Assembly: GCA_030141605.1 (NCBI GenBank)
Contig: JAQGDQ010000348.1
Span: 225,001-250,966 of the forward strand
Length of the DNA: 25,966 nucleotides
Direction: 5' to 3'
Source of the DNA: Tubiluchus corallicola
Lineage: Eukaryota > Priapulida > Priapulimorpha > Priapulimorphida > Tubiluchidae
Both the position numbers and the translations under genes were made by a program. The notes below the pieces were generated by a model, which did not search any database, was not told the origin of the DNA, and worked only from the letters and a program-made list of their open reading frames with translations. Positions 17,713 through 25,966 of the stretch are shown here, piece after piece. Numbering within the stretch: the stretch's first letter is position 1; each line of letters starts with the position of its first letter.

Positions 17713-18450
17713 TTAAAGGCAACACTAAGATGTTGGCTTGAAAACAACATTAAGAGTTGAATTATTATTCCCAAATGTCAGTGATGCGTAAGTCTAGCAC
17801 TGCTCTGTAGAGACGAGTCTAAATTAAGTTTGCATTGTTTATGCACGTATAGAATTTACATTGAAGCACAAGAAAACCCTCCACTTACATGAAGCTTAAA
17901 AATTCGTCTTGAAATTTTTTACCACTTACGTACTGCCTCTTTGCATATTAGACTTGCGTCGGCAGTAACGCCGTAGAAAACATTTAAATTTAAACTCCCG
18001 CGATGACCGTTAGACGCAGCCATTTTGACGATAACTCATTTGAAACAAGTTTAGATAGCATTCTGTAAAGTTTGAAAAAATAATCAGAGCATTCGTAGCA
18101 CACACGTCAATAAGTAAAATTTAAAATTACTGTATCCTGTCAATAAGATTAAAATGCATTTTTGGTTAGTGAGTGGTGCACCCTGGAGGTGTAATGCTAA
18201 GTAATATAACTTTGCTTGGAAAGTTTTTTGGGACATAGTTTAACATTTTCTTTTCTTCACTGATTTACATTTGCGTAGTGACGTCATGTAATGGCGCGGT
18301 CGGAACAGTATTGCGGGAGATCTAAAATGAAAACAAACAGAAATTCCTTTTAACACGAGTACGATATATGCATAAAATTGCTATGAAGTAATATAATTTT
18401 AAGGCGATTCTTCTGAAACCCCTTCAGGTACCCCTTTTCTTGTCCTTTAA
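17713..18450 (+). mobile_element. TTAA-type element, family C copy 2
   Basis: From about 17858 it matches 1316-2012 closely. The right end TTTTCTTGTCCTTTAA stops at TTAA 18447-18450. A plausible left end is TTAAAGGCAACACTAAGATG at 17713, which would give about 735 bp with TTAAAGG at both termini; the left third has no clear match in the other copy, so this edge is tentative. TGACGTCA at 18289-18296. Lacks the 86-bp segment found in copy 1. Shares its right TTAA with an inverted A element. Confidence 0.75.
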
Positions 18451-18830
18451 AGAAAGACAGGATGATTTTTAATATACTACCCCATTCTCAAGTCCAATAA
18501 CAAGTATACATTTCAATACAATTAATGCTGCAATTCTGATAATTAAATAACAGATTAAAAACTTAATTAACGGCGGGCGAACCCAACTGTTGATGACATC
18601 ACAAACTAACATAATTTTCAATATCAAAAATATTCCACGGCGTGTTGCACGTGTTTGCGAAAGCGAAAATTGAAGTACAGTGCTAACTTTCAAAATTCAG
18701 TGTTGGCTAGGCTAATTTTAAGCTGAAAGTTCAAGTTTACCACTGTGCTTATGCATCAGCTGTCGAACGTGTGCACGACGTCACAACTGAACACCTCTGT
18801 ACTGAGAGGTACAGAACAGTACATCCTTAT
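18447..18830 (-). mobile_element. TTAA-type MITE, family A copy, truncated
   Basis: Begins at the TTAA shared with family C (TTAAAGAAAGACAGGATGA) and follows inverted family A through AAAACTTAATTAACGGCGGG, ACATAATTTTCAATATCA and CTCTGTACTGAGAGGTACAG. The match stops near 18830, before the left terminus. The overlapping open frames on both strands are incidental. Confidence 0.8.
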
Positions 18831-18906
18831 ACATACATACTTCTGCCTAATAAGCCTATGTATTTTCTTGAGCCATGTAGAAAAAACGTTCAAGAATGCT
18901 CATTTC

Positions 18907-19387
18907 TTAAAGAAGAGGAGACGCCATTTAGCATGTTAGGTTTATTTGACTGTTATCACTTTAACTTAGAGAAATATGACGAAGAAATTGGCAAAAAATG
19001 CCTATGAAGCATAAAGTTGATTTATGCTACCGCTATATAAAGTTTTCAAACACGGTGGTAACTGCCATTCAAAATTATGACGTAACCGGTGGACTTCGTG
19101 ACTTTTCGTAAGCTCGAGCTGCTTAAACTAATTCAAACTTCTTTAGCTTACTAATTGTTCACCAAAAATACTATAAAATTAGCTATCTAATTTCTTTGTA
19201 AAAACCTTATTCTACTTTGACGAAGATTGACAGTGCGCTACTTTTCTTCAAAACGAATGACGCCATTTGTGGAACAATGGGTATTAAAAATGGAAGCGCC
19301 CATGCATGAAGTGATCTTTTATTGCCAAATCCTTCTAACATTTTTCCCGGACATTCAAATTCACAGCAGGCTTGACATTTTCTTTAA
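18907..19387 (+). mobile_element. TTAA-type MITE, family B copy 2 (complete)
   Basis: TTAA at 18907-18910 and 19384-19387, 473 bp between. Left end TTAAAGAAGAGGAG, right end GACATTTTCTTTAA. The interior matches 9689-10152 (inverted) and 6747-7215: AGCATGTTAGGTTTATTT, TTCGTGACTTTTCGTAAGC, CTTTTCTTCAAAACGAATGA. Its TGACGTCA site has decayed to TGACGCCA. Non-coding. Confidence 0.83.
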
Positions 19388-19571
19388 AGCGAGTTATCGA
19401 AAGTTTTTAGACTTCGTTTTCGGGCGTCAACAATATTGACATGACTGAGAACATACTCGTGGTTTCATAAGACATTCGTTTTTCCAGAATACGAGCCATG
19501 TCATAATTTATGGCATAGCAATTTTTTAAATAATCATGATTATAGAAACAATCACAAAAATACATCAAGAT

Positions 19572-19948
19572 AATAAGCTTTTTCACAACTTCGTTGTGCA
19601 CATGCGCAGTTGCTGCAGGTCAAAGGTTAAGTGTATAACAGCAACGCGTCTTAAAAACAACTGCCACGTGACGTGTGTGCAAAGCAAAGCCGTCTGTCGC
19701 ATCAGTTCATTAATTTCAGTTGTTTTACGTGGACTTTACTTAGTTATGCATTAGTCTGTGCGTAGAGTGATTTGCTAGCGGGATCTTGCTTGTGAACAAG
19801 AAAAAATGAACTAGGTAAGGTTCTACCTAGCTGTTAGAACTCTTACTGTTGCAATAGCGTGGGCTGCGAGGCGTTATTAAGTGTACAGAAATAGTTGTCT
19901 GGTACACTTAACCTTTGACCTTCTCACGATAATCATCTGAATGCTAGG
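19572..19948 (+). mobile_element. MITE, family D copy 2
   Basis: Starts AATAAGCTTTTTCACAACTTCG and matches 5953-6310 throughout. DR1-type motifs at 19617-19629 (AGGTCAAAGGTTA) and, inverted, 19909-19921. Like copy 1 it ends near TGAATGCTAGG without the second TIR. Overlapping short frames are incidental. Confidence 0.8.
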
Positions 19949-20340
19949 ACTGTAGAACAAAACATGCTGAAAATGTTCAAGACGCACCAATGAATGTGGG
20001 TTGCAAGACATTTCTCATTCCATTCTACTGTCAGTCTGTGTATATATTGCCAAAGTCATTTAGTAAAATTGCTGCTTCTCAGTTAGCTATAATAACTATT
20101 ATTAGTTCCAAGATTCTTATCTTGATTACATAGTGTAGGGCATAAGTGCATTCGTGCGTGGCTATGTAATACTGCTCGTTAATACCACGGAGAGTCACTG
20201 CGCATGCGTGTGAGTTGATTTGTGCCGTATAAGGAAAAATGGTCTTGCGATTTGAGTGAAAGCTGATTATTCCTGTTATAGTTTGCTGTGTCATGTTAAC
20301 TGTTTTGTTCTGTTCCGTTCAATTCCATGCTGCGTTGCCT
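19949..20340. other. no recognised gene
   Basis: AT-rich unique sequence with CpG-containing patches near 20150-20230 (GCGCATGCGTGTG). No supported frame or RNA gene. Confidence 0.4.
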
Positions 20341-20762
20341 TCTACTGCACTCCTCTTCCCTTCTCTCCTCTTCTGCTCTGTTCTCCCCTTCCCTTTTCTT
20401 CTCTTTCTTCTTCTTTTTCTGTTCTCTTCTTTTCCCTTCCCTTCTCTTCTCTTCTCTGTCCTCTTCTCTGCTGTGCTTTTCTCGTCTCGTCATGTCCCTT
20501 CCTTTCTCTTCTCCTCTCTTCCCTTTCCTTTCCTTTTCTTCCCTTCTCTTCTTTTCTCTCTTCTCTTCTCTGCTGTGCTTTTCTCGTCTCGTCATGTCCC
20601 TTCTCCTCTCCTCTCTTCCATTCCCTTTCCTTCTCTTCTCCTCTCGTCCCTTCCCTTCTTTTCTCTTCTGCTCTCGTCCCTTCCCTTCTCTTCTCTTCCC
20701 TTGTCTCCCTTCCTTGCTCTTCTCTTTCCTTCTCTCCCCTCCTCAACTTTCTCCTCTCCTCA
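20341..20762. repeat. polypyrimidine tract with an internal duplication of about 105 bp
   Basis: More than 400 bp of TTCTC/TTCCC-type repeats on the plus strand. A distinctive block CTGTGCTTTTCTCGTCTCGT followed by CATGTCCCTT occurs at about 20471 and again at about 20573, so a segment of about 105 bp is duplicated in tandem. Long frames on both strands (Ser/Leu/Phe-rich or Arg/Glu/Lys-rich) are low-complexity artefacts. Confidence 0.95.
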
Positions 20763-21548
20763 CAAAGCACAAAACATAAATTATACTTTATTTTAAGCGT
20801 TGGCTAACAGATCGTTGTTGCATGCCATTTGTTGAAGCCTTTGTTTAACACGAGTTGAACAGCTTCATCTAGAACTGTTACGATGCTGTCTACATGTTCC
20901 TATCATGCAAACCTTGAGTCACGCTTTTCCATAGTAATTATTATAAGCTACTGTTACAATTAATAATCAGAAAATCAAACATAAATGCTGTCAAGCGTAT
21001 ATCATAAGCTTCAGTCTTACGTAATATCTGTCTCCTTGCGATTCGTAGTTGCCCATTTTACAGTAATCAATCAAACCCTTGGTAGCTGATGAATTGACCG
21101 CGCATGCCAGCATAATTGCATTTATCTGTTATTACGATGAAGACACGTTTATGCAATAATTAATAACTGTGTGCCCTATGCTTGGTATGCATGAATATCC
21201 CTCGATATCTTCAGTGAGACGTGGATGTGTATTGACTTTGCTTCCATATCAGACGCATGAGGTTTTTGCGACCCGTTTTTGACGACACTGCCTCAAATCT
21301 AATTAGTCTGAGGTTTTTTCTTTTCCATTATTTTCTGCATTGCCGCGAGGTCTGCATCATAAAAACTGAGAAAGATATCTCCCTCGTGTAGTTCTTCTGT
21401 TAAAGTGAGTTTGGTGGCAAGTGTGAGACTTTTATCAAGTTTGCATGTCTGGAGTGTTCTCCGGAAAACTCAAGTTGTTCTTTGATAAAAAATAACAATA
21501 ATCAATTTGTCCTTGCTTTTCGAAATCCATTTGTAACATTTTATCATC
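20763..21548. other. about 790 bp without a recognised feature
   Basis: Unique, AT-rich. No frame longer than about 60 codons, no inverted repeat pair, and no match to the other repeat families in the window. Confidence 0.45.
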
Positions 21549-22065
21549 TTAAAGCATAACCGGACCCAATCTTAAACTGTATGTCAAAACAATCAGCTCT
21601 TTGAAATATTGAAACGAAACATGCTATTTTTTTCAAAAATGACTTAAGTGAAAGAATTATTACTACGCAAATGTTCGCGGCACTAGTTCTTCGCTGTTAC
21701 TTGCATTTCGTCATTCGCTAGTTAGACAGGCACTAGCGCCCGCATTTCGGAAAGCATTGCACAAAAAACAAGTGCTGTACCTCTCAGTTCAAGTGTGTTA
21801 GTTTGTGATGAACTACACACGCTCGACAGCTCATGCGTGCATGCGTGAGCACAGCGGTAAATTTGAATTTAGAATTTTTACCTTAAAACTTGCTTAGGTT
21901 TAATACAGCTGAATCTCTTACAGTAGTAGCACTGTACTTCAATTTTCTCTTTCGCAAACGCGTACAACGCGCTCGTGGAATATTTTTGTTGTTGAAAATA
22001 TTCATTATCTTGGAGCATACTTTATTTTGAACTAATATGTACACAATTGCACGGTTTTCCTTTAA
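21549..22065 (+). mobile_element. TTAA-type MITE, family A copy 4, with altered right part
   Basis: TTAA at 21549-21552 and 22062-22065, 509 bp between. The left and central parts match other A copies (CCGGACCCAATCTTAAACTG, TTCGTCATTCGCTAGTTAGA, GTAGCACTGTACTTCAATTT). After about 22000 the usual right section is missing and replaced by a short unmatched stretch before the typical ACGGTTTTCCTTTAA terminus. Confidence 0.83.
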
Positions 22066-22755
<690 letters not shown>

Positions 22756-22807
22756 GACCCCTGCAAATAGAGGGGAAACAATGTATTTATTGTTTAATAA
22801 AAAGACT

Positions 22808-22925
22808 TAGTCTGTCTATCTCTATCTCTCTGTCTCTTTTTCCATCACTCTTTCTCTCTCTCTCTCTCTCTCTGTCTCTTTTTCCATCACTCTTTCTCTC
22901 TCTTTCTTTTTATTTTCTCTTTCTG
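22808..22925. repeat. second CT-rich tract with a 42-bp tandem duplication
   Basis: TGTCTCTTTTTCCATCACTC is at 22831 and again at 22873, each followed by TTTCTCTCTC. Separated from the main (CT)n by about 50 bp of ordinary sequence. Confidence 0.88.
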
Positions 22926-23441
22926 TTTGTCATTAGTTGCCTTACTCTTGGCTGCTGTCAACATTTGCTTACTTTCGTCCAAACTGAAGCCAAGACAGTA
23001 AAGTTAGACAAAGAAGCCAACAGGCCACGACAGCACGGCTATCTTATCTTGTGCTTTAGCCGGTGTTTGAATTTTCTTTGACGTCGTAATGCATCACGTG
23101 ACCAGCCGAGAATGTCTTTAAGAAGGATGTAGACGCGTAATGCAGTTTAGCTCCAAACTCTGCAACGACGTTACATCCAATTATTCAAGAAACTGCAGTG
23201 CGACAACTCCATTCATTTTTTATGGGGAAGACACAAAAGAGTTGGCTGGTTTTAGAAAACAGTCGATTTATCAATGCTGATCTCAGCCGACTGGGACCGT
23301 TTCTATTCAAATGGTTTCTGTGGAGAGTGAAATGAACGCCAGCTTGTCATCCATCACTGTTAATGACATTACCACATTATATACACAAGTTACACGTTAC
23401 ACAAGCTACACCAAGCTTCGTTACTTCTTTATTTGAACCTA
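22926..23441. other. no recognised gene
   Basis: Ordinary sequence with GACGTCGT (23080) and CACGTGAC (23095) motifs. No supported frame, splice-bounded exon or RNA gene. Confidence 0.4.
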
Positions 23442-23842
23442 CAATAAGCCTTTTCACTTGTCCAGCGATTGAAGATGATCGTGAAAGGGTCAAAGGTTAA
23501 GTGTATCAGACAACACATTTGTGTACACTTGGCAACGCCTCACAGCCCATGCTATTGTAATAGTAACAGTTTTAACGGCTAGCTAGAACTTTACCTAGTT
23601 CATTTTTTCTTGTTCCTAAGATCCTGTTACTAAGATCCTGCTAGTAAATCAGTCTATACAGATACTAATGCATAATTAAGTAAAGTCCACCAACTGAAGC
23701 TAGTAATTTGATATGGCAGATGGCTTTGCTTTACCTACATGTCACGTGACGGTTGCAGCTAAGACGCGTTGCTGTGGCAGACTTAACCTCTGGCTTACAG
23801 CAACTGCTCGTGCGCACAACGAAACTGTGAAAAGGCTTATTG
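23442..23842 (-). mobile_element. MITE, family D copy 3, complete with both TIRs
   Basis: Perfect terminal inverted repeats of 16 bp: CAATAAGCCTTTTCAC at the left and GTGAAAAGGCTTATTG at the right, 401 bp overall. The interior is the inverted counterpart of 5953-6310 and 19572-19948. One DR1-type motif is nearly intact (GGGTCAAAGGTTA at 23487-23499); the other is mutated (TTAACCTCTGGCTTA). The target duplication could not be defined with confidence, so the superfamily is left open. No coding capacity. Confidence 0.85.
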
Positions 23843-24007
23843 AAGCCCAGTAACGTAAAGTTTGTTGTTAACACAAATTTGGCTTCTCCAGCTTTGTTTA
23901 GTCTCTTTATTACAGCTTATTCCCTTATAACTGAAAGCTGATGTTCTAAATTTCATATCAGATTAAAATACTTAGACTGTTTGTGTTGTATCGTCAGGTT
24001 AATATTG

Positions 24008-24150
24008 ACAGTGGCGATGATGATGACAAGCTTAGAGTAACGACGACCATCAGACGATTGTAACTGTGATGATGGTAGTGGTGTCAATGTCAATGATGAT
24101 GATAATGATGATGAAGGTAATAGCGATAGCGATGATGGTGATGGCGATGA
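24008..24150. repeat. degenerate GAT/GATGAC repeat
   Basis: Imperfect GAT, AAT and GGT triplets (GATGATGATGACAAG, TCAATGATGATGATAATGAT, GGCGATGAC). No frame with splice context supports an acidic coding stretch. Confidence 0.75.
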
Positions 24151-24752
24151 CTGTTACATGAGGATAATATCATTTATCAATTTATGTATTAATTATTTAT
24201 CATCTTTACAAATTCGATAGCGCTTTATAATTATATGTTTGGCATTCTCTTATTTTTTTCTGAATGTTCTAATTGCATCATATGTAATAAGAGAAGGGAT
24301 TGTATAAGTCTTGTCTTCATTTTATTCCACGTCGATTGATAATTTGTAGCAAATTGACTTTTGGTAAATTTTGTGCAATGTGTTACGTGTGTAATATTCT
24401 TTAATTTTAAATATTGTCCCAATATTTGCAAAAGTTTTGTCAAAACATTGTGACAAGATTTTTTGAGATGGGAGACAGTTGTACCCTCAGTGTTTTAAAG
24501 AAATTATAAACTTTGCTTAATGAAGTTGTGAGTACGTTTGGTTGATTATTTCCACACTTTGTCCCTGGATATGATCAGAAAACTTGTTTTAACCTCTCAT
24601 CTTTCAATGCGAGAGAGCTGGTTCTTGAAACCTCTGGCTTCTTTTCTTCCCTTATCTGCCTTTTCTTTTGATAATTGAGCCTCCCTAACTTCACTTTGAA
24701 GTCATTATTAATGAGAGCAACAAACTCGCTCAGTATTGAAAAGATTTCCATG
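24151..24752. other. no recognised gene
   Basis: AT-rich sequence. Two minus-strand frames (24231-24443 and 24575-24760) have no recognisable domain or splice context. Confidence 0.4.
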
Positions 24753-25793
24753 TAGCTCACAGCAGAGAGTTGCTGTGCTTTTGTTTTCGTACTGCAGTTC
24801 TCTTGTTTTCATACTGTTGTTCTAGCTCACCACAGAGAGTTGTTGTTCTTTTGTTTTTGTACTGCATTTCTCTTGTTTTCATACTGCTGTTCTAGCTCAC
24901 AGCAGAGAGTTGCTGTTCTTTTGTTTTCGTACTGCATTTCTCTTGTTTTCATACTGCTGTTCTAGCTCACCACAGAGAGTTGTTGTTCTTTTGTTTTCGT
25001 ACTGCAGTTCTCTTGTTTTCATACTGCTGTTCTAGTTCACAGCAGAGAGTTGCTGTTCTTTTGTTTTTGTACTGCAGTTCTCTTGTTTTCATACTGCTGT
25101 TCTAGTTCACAGCAGAGAGTTGCTGTTCTTTTGTTTTCGTACTGCAGTTCTCTTGTTTTCATACTGTTGTTCTAGCTCACCACAGAGAGTTGCTGTTCTT
25201 TTGTTTTCGTACTGCAATTCTCTTGTTTTCATACTGTTGTTCTAGCTCACCACAGAGATGTGTTGTTCTTTTGTTTTCGTACTGCATTTCTCTTGTTTTC
25301 ATACTGCTGTTCTAGCTCACAGCAGAGAGTTGCTGTTCTTTTGTTTTTGTACTGCAATTCTCTTGTTTTCATACTGCTGTTCTAGCTCACAGCAGAGAGT
25401 TGCTGTTCTTTTGTTTTCGTATTGCAGTTCTCTTGTTTTCATACTGCTGTTCTAGCTCACAGCAGAGAGTTGCTGTTCTTTTGTTTTCGTATTGCAGTTC
25501 TCTTGTTTTCATACTGCTGTTCTAGTTCACAGCAGAAAGTTCTTTTGTTTTCGTACTGCAGTTCTCTTGTTTTCATACTGTTGTTCTAGCTCACAGCAGA
25601 GAGTTGCTGTTCTTTTGTTTTCGTACTGCAGTTCTCTTGTTTTCATACTGTTATTCTAGCTCACAGCAGAGAGTTGCTGTTCTTTTGTTTTCGTACTGCG
25701 GTTCTCTTGTTTTCATACTGCTGTTCTATTTCACAGCAGAGAGTTGCTGTTCTTTTGTTTTCGTACTGCAGTTCTCTTGTTTTCATACTACTG
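24753..25793. repeat. minisatellite, 70-bp unit x about 15, itself an imperfect dimer
   Basis: The anchor TGCTGTTCTT (or TGTTGTTCTT; TGCTGTGCTT in the first unit) recurs at 24771 and every 70 bp to 25471, then at about 25541 (truncated unit), 25605, 25675 and 25745. Each unit holds two related halves, TTCTTTTGTTTTCGTACTGC and TTCTCTTGTTTTCATACTGC, followed by a spacer TAGCTCACAGCAGAGAGTTG that pairs partly with itself. Because 70 is not a multiple of three, the frames through it cycle registers and are artefacts. Confidence 0.97.
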
Positions 25794-25797
25794 ACTG

Positions 25798-25966
25798 CTC
25801 TTTGAAAATTTGCTATTCTGCTATTTTCATACTGCAAGTATACTATTTTCCTCCTATTATTCTGCTCACGAAAATTGTTATTTCTTTATTTTCATGCATT
25901 TCTTGCTCACATTGCCATGACTAAACAAGATAAATCCGGCAGGGGCTACGACGACGAAACAAAATT
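25798..25966. repeat. decayed edge of the 70-bp array, then unique sequence
   Basis: Fragments such as CTATTTTCATACTGCAAG and TTATTTTCATGCATTTCTTG resemble the array's half-unit but are diverged and irregularly spaced to about 25910. The last 50 bases show nothing. Confidence 0.5.

Noticed and set aside
20256-20807. A 183-codon Ser/Phe/Leu-rich frame and its Arg/Glu/Lys-rich reverse
   Set aside because: Both come from a C/T simple repeat that lacks stops by composition; several frames are open at once on both strands.
24753-25924. Phe/Cys/Leu-rich frames such as the one at 25604-25924, resembling membrane peptides
   Set aside because: They translate the 70-bp minisatellite; the register changes with each unit and no start or splice context exists.

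Overview
The window reads as nuclear DNA of an invertebrate animal: AT-rich, dense in microsatellites and minisatellites, full of small decayed transposons, with no bacterial-style gene packing, no operons and almost no long open frames. The exact taxon cannot be fixed from the sequence. The only convincing host coding sequence is one internal exon (6396-6640, +) with a polypyrimidine tract and AG acceptor before it and a CAG|GTAAGT donor after it. It encodes a Cys/Pro-rich extracellular stalk and one transmembrane helix. The rest is best read as intron or intergenic DNA around that gene.

Layout. 1-240: polypyrimidine and CTG/TTG simple repeats. 644-878: short hAT-type element (E1). About 1316-2012: family C element. 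2139-3067: 14-unit 68-bp minisatellite. 3307-3860: 3' end of a decayed LINE with an AATAAA-rich tail. 3976-4092: (AAT)n. 4150-5950: no recognisable gene. 5953-6310: family D MITE, ending about 85 bp before the exon. 6747-7541: chimeric TTAA element (B left half, A right half). 7542-9688: mostly featureless. 9689-10779: B and A elements abutting at one shared TTAA. 11173-11623: hAT-type element (E2) with a perfect 8-bp target duplication. 12488-13306: 23-unit 35-bp minisatellite. 13648-14270: A element, then an AAGT-type simple repeat. 14893-16104: A fragment split by a 463-bp TIR element, then another A. 16219-16740: LINE 3' end on the minus strand. 16945-19387: A, C, A (inverted) and B elements. 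19572-19948: D. 20341-20762: polypyrimidine tract. 21549-22065: A. 22551-22925: (CT)n. 23442-23842: D, complete, inverted. 24753-25793: 15-unit 70-bp minisatellite.

What ties it together. Three MITE families (A, B, C) share the terminus TTAAAGGA, end in TTAA on both sides, and make up roughly a fifth of the window. They recombine into a chimera, abut at shared TTAA sites, carry nested insertions and spread TGACGTCA (CRE-like) palindromes. A fourth family (D) carries inverted DR1-type nuclear-receptor motifs. No transposase is encoded here, so all are non-autonomous. All repeat families were delimited by comparing copies within the window by eye. Edges are exact only where a TTAA, TIR or target duplication is stated.
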